Part shown: piece after piece, positions 54,874 to 64,000 of the stretch | Layout of the letters: every line of letters begins with the position of its first letter | Numbering within the stretch: the first letter of the stretch is position 1 | Assembly: GCA_903923905.1 (NCBI GenBank) | Contig: CAIXZH010000119.1 | Span: 1-64,000, forward strand | Length of the DNA: 64,000 nt | Direction of reading: 5' to 3' | Source: an uncultured Bacteroidia bacterium | Lineage (GTDB): Bacteria > Bacteroidota > Bacteroidia > Bacteroidales > Prolixibacteraceae | The notes under the pieces: generated by a model | What the model was told of the DNA's origin: nothing | The model's database searches: none | Seen by the model: the letters and a program-made list of their open reading frames with translations, nothing else | Made by a program: the position numbers and the translations under genes

Positions 54874-56850
54874 ATGAGTGGGGTTTCTTCCTCAGATCAG
54901 GGTTTTATCAACAGGCTTACCGGGATTATTCTTGCTAATCTCGAAAATGAGCATTTTGCAGTCGATGAATTAGCACACGCTTCGGGGATGTCACGCGCGG
55001 CAATCTACCACCGGTTATTGGCGGTCTCCGGAAAATCAACCACTCAATTTATTCGCGAAGTACGTTTGCAACGGGCTATGGAAATGCTTCAACAGGAAGA
55101 TATAACTGCCTCCGAAGTTGCATACAAGGTTGGATTCGGCAGCCCCGCTTATTTTAACACCACTTTCCATGAATATTTTGGCTATCCGCCGGGAGAAGTT
55201 TTGAAAAATGGACAAAAAGAGCTGGAGGAAATCAACAATTCAACGGCTGATGAACCTGCGGTGATAGAGCTGGAGCCTGGACCTGAAAGCAAAAAAAAAT
55301 CTGGATGGAATATTTTAGTTCAGCAGGTGTATATTTATAGCGGGATCTGCCTCATGATCGTCATTGGACTAATCTGGCTTATGAATAGTTCAATTATTAA
55401 AAGCTCAAATACAATTGGATACAAGCAGTTAAAAAGCTCAGAAAAAACCATTTCAGTGTTGCCGTTTAAAAATATAAGCGGTGAGGCTGGCAATCAATAT
55501 TTTGCAGATGGTGTGACGGAAAACATTCTGAATAACCTCGTTCAGATCAACGGCCTAAAGGTAGTTGCTGCAGGCACTTTAATCGGACGAACCGAAGATC
55601 CATTGGATGTTCAGAAAATTGCGAAGAAATTGGGAGTGAATTTTCTGCTAACCGGCAGTGTGCAAAAAAATGGCGACAGAGTCCGGGTCATCGTCCAACT
55701 GATCGATACCAAAAACGATCAACACATTTGGTCGCATAAATACGACAGGCAATTCTCCGATATTTTTCTGATACAGAGCGATATCGTCAGACAGGTTGCC
55801 GACCAGCTTCAGGCTGTGCTTTCTTCCGAAGAAAAGGAAAAGATTTATAAAATTTCGACCAAAAACACAGAAGCATATAAACTATATTTAATGGGGCGTT
55901 TTTTCTGGAACAAGCGGACAGGAGATAAAACAGATGAAGGACTTAAAAAAAGTATGGATTATTTCAATAAAGCTATCGAGTTTGATCCGGATTATGCGCT
56001 GGCATGGTCCGGTCTTGCAGATGCATATAATTTCCTTACAGGTGGATGGTGCAAGCCATGGCAAAAGCAGGATGAGAAGGCCAAAGCGAAACAATATGCT
56101 TTAAGGGCTCTTGAACTGGACAAAAACTTAGCTGAAGCTCATACATCCTTAGGGTTTATATTAAGCTACCAGGAATGGAAGTGGGAGGAGGCTATTAAAG
56201 AACTGACCCTTGCTATTAAGTTAAATCCGAATTATTCTTTTGCCCATCAAATTTACGCCCAATTGTTGAATATTACAGGTGATTATAAAAAGGCAGGTGA
56301 AGAGATTAACCTTGCCCTGGAACTCGATCCTCTCAATTCGACAATGCATCGTATAAGTGGAGATTTATATTATAATGAGGGAAATTTTGAAAAATCATTG
56401 AAGGAGTTCCAGGAAGCTCAGGCCATTGAAAAGAATTATACGACTGCTTATTGGGGGAGTTTTTATGCCTGTTACAGGTTGGGAAATGGCGACAAGGCAT
56501 TGGATGAATTGCGGAATATATTATTAAGGGATACCTTGACTTCAAAATACGTTGATGTGGCAGATAAAATTTATACAAAATCTGGTCTTGATGGATTAAT
56601 CGCTTGGATGATTGAAATTTTTCCGGATAAGATAGATTTATATGCAATTGCCGGAAAAAAGGAAAAGGCTTTGACTTTAATTGAAGGTAAATTAAAAAAC
56701 GATTCCGGAGATGAATTAGTGCAACTTATTAATAGACTTAATTATGCATCCCTTCGTTCCGAACCAGGATTTAAGGCAGTAATAGAAAAACTGGGATTAA
56801 CTGAATATTATCTAAAACGGCTGAATGATCCGGGCTACATCGGGAATTAA
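54874..56850 (+). CDS. Membrane-tethered AraC-HTH regulator with periplasmic TPR sensor
   Basis: Four-part architecture. Residues 5-115 are an AraC-type double HTH (FAVDELAHASGMSRAAIYHRLL, ASEVAYKVGFGSPAYFNTTFHEYFGYPPGE). Residues 150-170 are one transmembrane helix. Residues 190-320 are a FlgO/TolB-like domain (ISVLPFKNISGE, FLLTGSVQKNGDRVRVIVQL). From 330 onward come TPR repeats (DYFNKAIEFDPDYALAWSGLADAY and similar). The HTH is N-terminal, not C-terminal as in most AraC proteins, giving CadC-like topology. It lacks any histidine kinase parts and is likely a one-component signal-to-DNA switch. The ligand and targets are unknown. Confidence 0.85.
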   Translation: MSGVSSSDQGFINRLTGIILANLENEHFAVDELAHASGMSRAAIYHRLLAVSGKSTTQFIREVRLQRAMEMLQQEDITASEVAYKVGFGSPAYFNTTFHEYFGYPPGEVLKNGQKELEEINNSTADEPAVIELEPGPESKKKSGWNILVQQVYIYSGICLMIVIGLIWLMNSSIIKSSNTIGYKQLKSSEKTISVLPFKNISGEAGNQYFADGVTENILNNLVQINGLKVVAAGTLIGRTEDPLDVQKIAKKLGVNFLLTGSVQKNGDRVRVIVQLIDTKNDQHIWSHKYDRQFSDIFLIQSDIVRQVADQLQAVLSSEEKEKIYKISTKNTEAYKLYLMGRFFWNKRTGDKTDEGLKKSMDYFNKAIEFDPDYALAWSGLADAYNFLTGGWCKPWQKQDEKAKAKQYALRALELDKNLAEAHTSLGFILSYQEWKWEEAIKELTLAIKLNPNYSFAHQIYAQLLNITGDYKKAGEEINLALELDPLNSTMHRISGDLYYNEGNFEKSLKEFQEAQAIEKNYTTAYWGSFYACYRLGNGDKALDELRNILLRDTLTSKYVDVADKIYTKSGLDGLIAWMIEIFPDKIDLYAIAGKKEKALTLIEGKLKNDSGDELVQLINRLNYASLRSEPGFKAVIEKLGLTEYYLKRLNDPGYIGN

Positions 56851-56884
56851 TTGTGCTATGAAAAATTCAAATTAAACAACTGTC

Positions 56885-58808
56885 ATGAAAGGAACTAATC
56901 CCTCTGATCAGGTATTTGTTCAAAAACTCACTGAAATCATTCATGCCAATCTTGAGAATGAGAATTTTGGAGTTGATGAACTGGCCCGCGCATCGGGAAT
57001 GCCCCGTTCGTACATCTACCGGAGACTAATGGCGATCTCCGAAAAATCGACGACCCAGTTTATTCGCGAAGTCCGCTTGCAACGGGCCATGGAAATGCTT
57101 CAGCAGGAAGATACCACCGCTGCCGAAGTTGCCTATCGGGTGGGATTTAGCAGTCCTGCCTATTTCAGCACCTGTTTTCACGAATATTTTGGGTTTCCGC
57201 CCGGAGAAGTAAAAAACAGAAATATCAATGAATTGGAGGGAAACAACAGTATTATTGCAAGCGATGGGATTGATGAAGTCGAAAAACCGCTGCAAAAAAT
57301 CCAATCCGAAAAATATTCTTTTATACCGCCAGTGGCTTTCTGGCATTATTTTTCGTTTACCTTTTTTCAATAACCTGTCATTTGAAAATTTTACCATTCT
57401 CCCGGGAAACCGGTTAAAAACCGAAGATAAATCAATTGCCGTGCTGCCTTTTAAAAGCTTAAGCAGTGATCAGGAAAATCAGTATTTTTCTGAAGGAGTA
57501 ACCCGGAATATTTTATATAATCTGATTCAAATCAGTGAAATAAAAGTAATTAACAGCCCGGTAAAAGAATTGGAAGGGAATACGCTTAATCTTAAGAAAA
57601 TGGCGGGAAAACTGAATGTCCGGTTTTTTCTTTCCGGTAGTGTACAAAAATCGGGGGATCAGGTTTTGGTAATGGCACAACTTACCGATATCACTAAAAA
57701 TCAAATCATCTGGTCTGAAAAGTACCCCAGAAAACTGTCCGATATTTTTATGATTCAGCGCGATATAGCCAACCAGGTGGCAACAAATCTGCAGTCAGTT
57801 ATTGCGAAAAAAGAAAAGGAACAAATAGAAAATATACCTACCAGGAATAAAGAAGCCCATGCATATTATGTGATGGGGTATTATTTACTGGATAGGAGAG
57901 TTTGGAGAGAAAAGGAGATCAGTAGGTATATTACGCCTTTTAGAAATGCCATTGCTGCTGATCCGGAATATGCCGAAGCCTACGTGGGTCTGGCTGATGT
58001 TTATTTAACCTTCACTAGATCTCAATCTTACCCAAGACCGGAAGGCTATAGAAAGGCCAAAGAAAATGTTTCAAAAGCAATCGAACTTAATGGTAACCTG
58101 GCAGAAGCCCATACGATCCTGGGAGTAATTTTATACCGGTCAGAATGGAAATGGGAGGAAGCCCGAAAAGAGTTGGAACATGCCATTGAGCTGAATCCAA
58201 ATTATGCCCAGGCACACAGATACTATGCCGACTTAATGGATATACTACGCCAAAAGGAATTGGCACGACTCCACTGTTTTAAGGCAGCAGAACTGAATCC
58301 CATTTATCCATCCCTGATGCTTTGGAAAGCCGGCTATCTGGAAGAGGACGGCAAATTCAATGAAGCAATGGAAGAATACAAAAAATTTATTGAACTATAT
58401 CCTGAAAATTCTTCGGTTTACTGGTACTTGTTTGATTTTTACAGGAAAACCGAGGCAGAGCTAAAAGCAATTGAATCTCTGCAAAAGGCCTTTCAATTGG
58501 TTCCGGAAGACAGACCATTCGAGAATACCATAAAAGTGATTTACGACAAACATGGAATGAAAGGACTTGAAAAATGGCTAAATGAATATGGCATTAAAAA
58601 CGACGAAAAGGGGAGTTGGATGGGAACAGTCTGGTATTATAATAAAATAGGAGAGAAGGAAAAAGCCTTGAAGTGGCTGGAAAAAGCTTTTGAATGGAAA
58701 ATTCCGAACCTGCCGGGTATAAATACAGTATCAGAGCTTGATAGCCTGCGCAACGAACCCCGGTTTCAGGCATTGCTGGATAGTATGGGATTATCCAAAT
58801 ACAAGTAA
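56885..58808 (+). pseudogene. Frameshifted paralogue of the AraC-HTH/TPR regulator
   Basis: The track lists two pieces. 56885-57373 carries an HTH nearly identical in its core to the preceding gene (both contain STTQFIREVRLQRAMEMLQQED); 57228-58808 carries the SIAVLPF/TPR part. The expected transmembrane helix (FLALFFVYLFSITCHL) is encoded in the third frame between them, at about 57320-57380. Two single-base losses near the A and T runs explain the pattern. Sequencing error, true decay or programmed slippage are all possible. If real, the product would be a soluble HTH fragment plus an untethered TPR protein. Confidence 0.7.
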
Positions 58809-58923
58809 ACTACCGAAAAGTCACATGGATCGCCAAAATTAATTCTTGTAAATTCTTCGTTCCATTCTTCCATCCTTTTCATCCTTTCCATCAAGCTCTT
58901 TTTCGTTTTTGAAATCCCTTTCC

Positions 58924-58983
58924 ACGAAATTGAAAGTCGGTCATCGAAATTGAAAGCAACGGCATCGAAATCAAATGAAGTTC
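58924..58983. repeat. Degenerate tandem units of about 20 bp
   Basis: Three units starting ACGAAATTGAAAG, ATCGAAATTGAAAG and ATCGAAATCAAATG, spaced 19-21 bp. The rest of the 314-bp gap between the regulator remnant and the TonB_C gene has no ORF; a C/T-rich run (CCATCCTTTTCATCCTTTCCATC) lies just before. Confidence 0.5.
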
Positions 58984-59122
58984 AATAAAATTGAAATCTT
59001 TTGATAATGAGATTACTATGTCCTGCCTTGATTTATGTCCTTAATTTACAGGTAAGAAGGGAGGTTGCACAAATTAGCATTCGAGTAAGAATTTAAGTTT
59101 TAAACATTAAAAAATTAGAGCC

Positions 59123-59845
59123 ATGAAAACAAAAATTATTTTATTCATGTGTATGTTCAGCGCTGTCATCGCATTTGGGCAGAATCAAAAGTCAATTGAG
59201 GAGACCACCTGTACTCCGCCAAAATTTACAGGAATTAATAGCACTGTTCCCATTTTGTTGGAAGGGAAATTTCCCACAATCGAAAACTATCTTGGAAAAA
59301 AAGTGACCTATCCGGCAGTTGCCGTAAAGGAGTTGCTGCAGGGTACTGAAGTTGTGAAGTTTATTGTCACTACCAATGGGGAAGTGTCAAACATTGAGAT
59401 CGTTAACAGTGTTTCAAAGGAGATTGATGACGAAGTAACCGAAGCATTGATGACTACCAACGGGATGTGGAAGCCTGGTAATAATGACAGAACCCCTGTC
59501 GCTATGGAAAAAGAAATCTCTCTGGTATTCAGGCTGGAGGATTCACATCAAAGTTTTATTGATTTGGGTAAGAAATACTATTCACATGGAGCAGAAATGT
59601 TGTTTGCGAAGCAAAACCCTAAAAAAGCATTGAAATATTTTAACAAAGGTGTTGTTCTGTTCCCCTATGATAGATCGTTGTTAGCCTTAAGGGGGATAGC
59701 ACTTTTTGAAACCGGGGATAGAAACGGAGCCCTTCATGATTGGAACAGGGTTAAGAATCTGGGCGGATTTGAAGCAGATGGATATTCCGAAAATCTTATT
59801 TATATGAAAGGGTATGCTGAAATGAACCGGGTATTAGGGAAATAA
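59123..59845 (+). CDS. Exported TonB C-terminal-domain protein with TPR
   Basis: Signal peptide (MKTKIILFMCMFSAVIAFG). Residues 50-140 match a TonB_C fold (YPAVAVKELLQGTEVVKFIVTTNGEVSNIEIVNSV, then MWKPGNNDRTPVAMEKEISLVFRL). Residues 150-235 hold one or two TPR-like helix pairs (ALKYFNKGVVLFPYDRSLLALRG). There is no N-terminal membrane anchor or proline-rich spacer, so it is not a standard TonB energy transducer. Probably a periplasmic protein-interaction module; function unknown. Confidence 0.75.
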   Translation: MKTKIILFMCMFSAVIAFGQNQKSIEETTCTPPKFTGINSTVPILLEGKFPTIENYLGKKVTYPAVAVKELLQGTEVVKFIVTTNGEVSNIEIVNSVSKEIDDEVTEALMTTNGMWKPGNNDRTPVAMEKEISLVFRLEDSHQSFIDLGKKYYSHGAEMLFAKQNPKKALKYFNKGVVLFPYDRSLLALRGIALFETGDRNGALHDWNRVKNLGGFEADGYSENLIYMKGYAEMNRVLGK

Positions 59846-59877
59846 CGTTAAACTTGAATTAATTTTTTTGAGTAGTG

Positions 59878-59914
59878 AACGGGTGAATATTCAGGTTATG
59901 GACTGCCACCCGTT
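59878..59914. terminator. Hairpin between convergent genes
   Basis: AACGGGTG and CACCCGTT (extended to 11 bp with one mismatch) with a 21-nt loop, in the 74-bp gap between the TonB_C gene and the cyclase gene. A TTTTTTT run lies on the left side, which would serve the minus-strand transcript. Tentative. Confidence 0.4.
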
Positions 59915-59919
59915 TACTT

Positions 59920-60543
59920 TTAGCACTTAATCACCCGGGCTACCGCTCTTACCGGGGAACTGTCTGCTTCTATTTTTAGGGGGAAAGCATAAACCTCAAA
60001 GTTCGTTTCATTTAGCAGCTGCCCCAGGTTTGTAAGATTTTCCAGGATCAGAATATTATTTTTCAGCAGGATATCATGGATAGGGTAGGGGTGATGATCG
60101 GGTGAAGGCCAGTCCAGTCCGATTATTTTTACCCGCTGTGCCACTAAGAACAGGGCAAGCTCCTCATTGATATCAGGATATGTCAGGAAATATTCGGGAT
60201 TATCAATGTTTTGATCCAGACCTGAATAGAATAAGACTATACTTTCCGGAGAAATAATTTCATGGAATGCTTCCCTGAATTCAATCTTTGTTTCACCTCT
60301 TACATCAATGAATACCCCTTTCCCTATAAAATGATCTAAAGCAATTGTAGAAATAAATGGAGTAAAAGCAATTTTATGGAGTGGCCCATCGATGTGAGTA
60401 CCGACATGCATTTCAGTTGACAACCTGAAATTGGTAAATCTGTCTTCTTCAATTGTTCTGACCTGATCCAGCTGCACTGGCTCATCGCCCGGGAAAACGG
60501 GGGAATCCTTGCGAAGCGAATGGGTCAGGTCTATGAGTTTCAT
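59920..60543 (-). CDS. Cyclase-family (kynurenine formamidase-like) metal hydrolase
   Basis: PF04199-type hydrolase related to arylformamidases and polyketide-cyclase-like proteins. Seen: IDLTHSLRKDSPVFPGDEP at residues 3-21, the metal motif STEMHVGTHIDGPLH near residue 42 (H-x-G-T-H-x-D), IIGLDWPSPDHHPYPIHDILL, and a final PVRAVARV. Length (207) is normal. Kynurenine formamidase is one candidate, but there is no tryptophan-catabolic neighbour. Confidence 0.88.
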   Translation of the reverse strand: MKLIDLTHSLRKDSPVFPGDEPVQLDQVRTIEEDRFTNFRLSTEMHVGTHIDGPLHKIAFTPFISTIALDHFIGKGVFIDVRGETKIEFREAFHEIISPESIVLFYSGLDQNIDNPEYFLTYPDINEELALFLVAQRVKIIGLDWPSPDHHPYPIHDILLKNNILILENLTNLGQLLNETNFEVYAFPLKIEADSSPVRAVARVIKC

Positions 60544-60617
60544 GGGAAATGAAGGAATTAAGAATTAAGGAATTAAGAATGAAAGAACTAAGGAATAGTT
60601 AAATTTCATTCCTTCAT

Positions 60618-61409
60618 TTATATCCTCACCATCGAACTCTCCTTAACCCACCCTTTATTGCCGTCGGGGAGGCTGACATTTACCCATTCGCCCAGTTTGT
60701 CAGTCAGTTGCACGGTTACACCTTCATGAACGATAAATAATTCAGTTCCGGTCTCACTTGGCGACGACTTAACTCTTACACTGCGATCAGTAATAACTGC
60801 CGTATTATGGTTGATTAATTTCGAAGTCAGGTGAGATCCAATCGAAAATGTGATCGCGGAGAGAGAAATAGCGGCAATGGAAACCCAAAAGGCCAACCGT
60901 TTAACCCGGAATGAGCGGGATAAAAGGAATAATCCAAAAAGGGAAAGAAAGGTGAAAAACGTGATAATACTCATTGCTCCCCAGGAACTGATAGACTGTG
61001 AGTTGATCAGTTGTTTCCACCATCGGAGAAATCCAGGTTCAGGCAAGGAAACCACATTATCAATAATTTGTGTATGAGCAAGATCAAGATTATAGCGAAT
61101 ATCTTCATCGTTTGGGGCCAGCTTTTTAGCTCGTTCATAATTCAGGATAGCATAAGTAGCATTTCCCGATTTATAAAATGCATTCCCAAGGTTGAAATAC
61201 AATTCAGCTGATTCAAATCCCTGGCTCAATACATTCTGATATTTTCGAATGGCATCCTGATATTTCCCGGAATTATAGAGCTGATTTCCGGCTGAAACCG
61301 AATCGACGATTGCATTTGCCTGCCCCCTTGAAATTGTGCAGGAGAGGATTATCAGGAGTAATAAACTATATTTTCTGATTAAGGTTTTCATTTTCATTTC
61401 ATTTTTCAC
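60618..61409 (-). CDS. batE: BatE-like TPR-membrane-SH3 protein
   Basis: Domains in order: signal peptide, TPR repeats (GNQLYNSGKYQDAIRKYQNVL, LYFNLGNAFYKSGNATYAILNYERAKKL) to about residue 110, two membrane helices near 145-165 and 172-190, and a bacterial SH3-like domain from 205 (VRVKSSPSETGTELF, GEWVNVSLPDGNKGWVKES). This is the BatE layout of the Bacteroides aerotolerance operon. It ends the operon, 8 bp after batD. Confidence 0.88.
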   Translation of the reverse strand: MKNEMKMKTLIRKYSLLLLIILSCTISRGQANAIVDSVSAGNQLYNSGKYQDAIRKYQNVLSQGFESAELYFNLGNAFYKSGNATYAILNYERAKKLAPNDEDIRYNLDLAHTQIIDNVVSLPEPGFLRWWKQLINSQSISSWGAMSIITFFTFLSLFGLFLLSRSFRVKRLAFWVSIAAISLSAITFSIGSHLTSKLINHNTAVITDRSVRVKSSPSETGTELFIVHEGVTVQLTDKLGEWVNVSLPDGNKGWVKESSMVRI

Positions 61410-61417
61410 TGTTAAAA

Positions 61418-63220
61418 TCAGTTGATCTCCTTATCCATTTGACCCATCACATCACATGCCTCATCGTAAATTTCAAGCATTCTGTTATTGGCTTCTCCAG
61501 GGGCAAACCTTGCATATTCGCAGGTATCGAGGATTTGGATAAAACGGTTGATCACAATTTCTGAGGCTTTATGATTTGCTAATTCAGCGGAAGCCTTGTC
61601 TTTATTTAATTCAGCAAAAGGGATAGTCATTTTATCGCTTAAATAGCCCCAGAAAGCGCGTGTAACTGCCTCGTAGAATTTTTCCGTTGCCCCGTTCTTT
61701 AAATGCATATTGGCCTCCTTTAAACGTCTTAGTGCAACTTTGCTTGCTTTTTTGTTCTTTACACGTGCTACATTGGCATTTTCGCGGATCTGTTTTTGAT
61801 ACATTAGGTAGAGCAGCAACAATCCCAGAACTCCTGCTAAATAAATCAGATAGAAACTAAAGCTTCCAAAGAAAATTTCCCCTTTTGGTTTCAATTCACT
61901 ATTCCCCTGTTTGATGAATCGGATATCTTTGCCCAGGAATTTCACATCCTCTTTGGCAACCGAACTCATTATACCCTTGGTCGGAGTTCCATCACCCTTG
62001 GCAACATGAATTTTGAATTCCTGAGATGATTTTGTTGTATACCTGCCTGCTACAGGATCGAAATAAATAAAATTTACCGGTGGAATGGTATAATCTCCGG
62101 CAAACCTTGGCAGGAAAAGGTATTCAAATGAGATATTCCCGTTTAAGCCTTCTGCAGTTGCTGCATAGTTACTTTGTGTCTTAGGATCATAGACCTCAAA
62201 ATCAGCGGGAAGCTTAAGCTTTGGCGCATTAATCAGCTTGATATTTCCATTACCACTTACATCAATACGCAGGGTAATCGCATCGTTCTCTTTTACATTG
62301 GTTGAAGTGATCGATGAGCGAAGGTCAAACCGTCCAACTGCCCCTGAAAAATCAGCCGGACCGGCAGGTAAGGGATTTACAGTAACGATAACCGGATCAC
62401 TGGTAACCGTTACTTTCACATTGGCAAAATTATCAAAAAAATCGTCGAAAAAGCTTTTTGCCTGTTTCACCCGTTGTTGAACGATGCAGTCAATCTTGAC
62501 TTTATCAATGGTAATCGTACCGGTTTGTTGGGGGAATAATAATGTTTTCTTTAATGTCCCGACATTGTAAATTTCTCCGTTGAACGATTCCCGCTGAAGC
62601 GAGATCTGTTGCGGTAGTGCGACATCCTGAGACCAGAAACCTTCAAAGCTGGGTAAGGAAATATCTTCAAATCCATTCAGGTTAACCTTTGAGTAGATTT
62701 TAATCGTTGCCATTGCATGATCCCCTTTATAAAGATTTTTGCGGTCAACGACTAATTTTACAAAAAGATCAGATTTGGGAACAGTTCCGGGTGTTGTTGT
62801 AGGTTGTTCTGTCCCTCCCCCAGTGGGCTTGGCGGAACCTTTGACTACCTCAATGGTCAAAGAATTTGAGGTAATTGTAGTCCCGTTTACATTAATTGAA
62901 GCGGGGTTAATCGTAAATTTACCATCTTTTTTGGCCTTCAATATGAACAGGTAAGAAAATGATACTGATTGTGAACTCGTTCCGTTAATAATCTGAAATG
63001 AACTGCTTTGTGTAGTCGATGGCCCCATTAGAATTAAAAAATCAGATAATTCCGGTAATTTTAGATTCTGACCTTTTGCATTTACAGTGAAGGCTAGCCG
63101 AAACTGTTCACCAAGTTCCACCACTTTAGGTGCTTCCATTGTAAAGCTAATTTGCTGGGAAAATCCGGGCAGGCTTAAAAGTAAAACACAAACCAATAAA
63201 TAGAGATGTTTAAGTCTCAT
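61418..63220 (-). CDS. batD: BatD-like oxygen-tolerance protein
   Basis: Large exported protein: signal segment 1-21, repeated immunoglobulin-like beta domains of the BatD family (ISFTMEAPKVVELGEQFRLAF at 24-44, LFVKLVVDRKNLYKGDHAMATIKIYSKVNL near 150), and a single transmembrane helix near 450. A cytoplasmic helical tail follows (VALRRLKEANMHLKNGATEKFYEAVTRAFWGYLSDKM). Length (600) is typical. Bat proteins with MoxR ATPases and VWA proteins BatA/B affect aerotolerance or envelope stress; the mechanism is not settled. Confidence 0.92.
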   Translation of the reverse strand: MRLKHLYLLVCVLLLSLPGFSQQISFTMEAPKVVELGEQFRLAFTVNAKGQNLKLPELSDFLILMGPSTTQSSSFQIINGTSSQSVSFSYLFILKAKKDGKFTINPASINVNGTTITSNSLTIEVVKGSAKPTGGGTEQPTTTPGTVPKSDLFVKLVVDRKNLYKGDHAMATIKIYSKVNLNGFEDISLPSFEGFWSQDVALPQQISLQRESFNGEIYNVGTLKKTLLFPQQTGTITIDKVKIDCIVQQRVKQAKSFFDDFFDNFANVKVTVTSDPVIVTVNPLPAGPADFSGAVGRFDLRSSITSTNVKENDAITLRIDVSGNGNIKLINAPKLKLPADFEVYDPKTQSNYAATAEGLNGNISFEYLFLPRFAGDYTIPPVNFIYFDPVAGRYTTKSSQEFKIHVAKGDGTPTKGIMSSVAKEDVKFLGKDIRFIKQGNSELKPKGEIFFGSFSFYLIYLAGVLGLLLLYLMYQKQIRENANVARVKNKKASKVALRRLKEANMHLKNGATEKFYEAVTRAFWGYLSDKMTIPFAELNKDKASAELANHKASEIVINRFIQILDTCEYARFAPGEANNRMLEIYDEACDVMGQMDKEIN

Positions 63221-63270
63221 AATGTCCTTATATATTATTTATTAACAACAATATTCAAAATTAGTTATTC

Positions 63271-64000
63271 TTACCAGTTTTTCTCGACTTTTATTTTTTC
63301 AGCTTTCATCGCCTCAGCTTTTTTCACTTTTTCCTGAGTCTGTTTTTCATCATTCTCCAGTGCCTTCAACATCTGTTCAGCACTTTGTTTGGATATTTTA
63401 TTCTGCTGAGGTTGTTGCTGCTGGTCCTGCTTGTCCTGATTCTTATTCTGATCCTGCTTGTCTTTATCTTTATTCTCATCCTTCTTATCCTTGTTTTTAT
63501 CCTGATCTTTTTTATCCTTATCCTTGTCTTTATCCTTATCCTTTTTTTTCTGATCCTGGTCTTTCTTTTTCATTTTCATAGCATAAGCCAGGTTGTATTT
63601 TGTCTCGGGATCATTGGGATTGATCCGCAATGCCTTTTCATAGGCTTCAATACTTGGATCATACTTTTTCTGGGCGAGCAGGGAGTTTCCAAGATTATGA
63701 AGCACCATTGTTTTTTCGTGGAGATCTTTGGTCTTATCAGCGAGCTTCTCGAATTCGGAGGCTGCCTGATCGGGCTTGTTCTGTTTGTAGATGGAATTGG
63801 CAAGATTGAACTGCCAGTGGAAATCGTCCGGCTTAATCTGAAGTGCGCGACGATAGGCAACCTCAGCCTTTCCAAAACTTATGGTGTCCAGTTTTGTCGT
63901 ATCTTTAAGTCCATCACTATAATAGCCATTGCCTTCACGAACAAATTTTCGTTCTTTTTGGGCAAATGCCCCATGGGCAATGACAACAGTTAACAGTAAT
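63271..64000 (-). CDS. batC: BatC-like TPR protein (5' end beyond window)
   Basis: The track begins at an internal Met (63708), but the same frame stays open to the window edge. It reads through TPR sequence (KAEVAYRRALQIKPDDFHWQFNLANSIY) into the end of a signal peptide (LLLTVVIAHGAFAQ), so only the first few codons are missing. Two TPR units are followed by a low-complexity tail of about 85 residues rich in Lys, Asp and Gln (KDKDKDKDKDK), ending EKIKVEKNW. This matches BatC, upstream of batD by 50 bp. The plus-strand ORF of 202 aa over it is a shadow. Confidence 0.9.
   Translation of the reverse strand, partial: LLLTVVIAHGAFAQKERKFVREGNGYYSDGLKDTTKLDTISFGKAEVAYRRALQIKPDDFHWQFNLANSIYKQNKPDQAASEFEKLADKTKDLHEKTMVLHNLGNSLLAQKKYDPSIEAYEKALRINPNDPETKYNLAYAMKMKKKDQDQKKKDKDKDKDKDKKDQDKNKDKKDENKDKDKQDQNKNQDKQDQQQQPQQNKISKQSAEQMLKALENDEKQTQEKVKKAEAMKAEKIKVEKNW

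Noticed and set aside
63385-63993. Plus-strand ORF of 202 aa full of hydrophobic residues
   Set aside because: It is the antisense shadow of the batC Lys/Asp-rich tail; Leu/Ile strings arise from complementing AAG/GAT repeats.

Overview
The window reads as a chromosomal segment from a member of the Bacteroidota, most likely an environmental, fermentative member of the Bacteroidales/Marinilabiliales type. The evidence is gene content plus promoter style. The gene content includes a BatC-BatD-BatE block, a CarboxypepD_reg-like protein, PafA-like and M13/S9 secreted hydrolases, PnuC beside a NadR-type kinase, and Kdo8N sugar genes. Three start regions carry the Bacteroidetes TTTG-N(18-22)-TAnnTTTG promoter. 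Intergenic DNA is AT-rich, Shine-Dalgarno sequences are weak, and several genes start with GTG or TTG. I found no rRNA, tRNA, CRISPR array, prophage or intact insertion sequence.

Layout. 0-12 kb: a nitronate-monooxygenase-like flavoprotein, a CtpA-type S41 protease, pnuC plus nicotinamide riboside kinase, cysK-cysE, a THUMP RNA methylase, an outer-membrane D15-like protein, and a HAD phosphatase with an MFS transporter. 12-16 kb: short cutC, a Dabb protein, a CYTH phosphatase, an alkaline-phosphatase-like protein that has lost most of its metal ligands, and a nitroreductase. 16-21 kb: a tight minus-strand operon, kdnA-kdnB-kdsA-transaldolase/CBS, for 8-amino-Kdo (Kdo8N), a lipid A inner-core sugar. 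21-32 kb: a DMT transporter, a small membrane protein, nagB, araD, an M13 peptidase, aminopeptidase P, a DUF1080-PHP fusion and two class II aldolase genes. 32-42 kb: queC-queF (queuosine precursor), enolase, and envelope and peptidase genes. 42-55 kb: a complete branched-chain amino acid operon, ilvD-ilvB-ilvN-ilvC-leuA-leuC-leuD-cimA-like, then leuB. It is headed by an unlisted 24-residue Leu/Val/Ile leader peptide and a textbook attenuator. 55-59 kb: two paralogous membrane-tethered AraC-HTH/TPR regulators, the second broken by frameshifts. 59-64 kb: a TonB_C/TPR protein, a cyclase-family hydrolase, and batE, batD and partial batC.

Most interesting. (1) In the Kdo8N operon the CBS pair normally carried by arabinose-5-phosphate isomerase KdsD is fused to a transaldolase/FSA-type aldolase. 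This suggests a different, CBS-regulated supply of arabinose 5-phosphate. (2) A ribosome-mediated ilv attenuator sits in a Bacteroidete; leader peptide, antiterminator pairing and terminator are all visible. (3) A preQ1-I-like pseudoknot sits in the queC leader. (4) Three small palindromic elements are present, one of them a 140-bp MITE inserted into a hairpin with a 10-bp target duplication. (5) A pseudophosphatase is present. (6) A 10-bp tandem repeat abuts an aldolase start codon.
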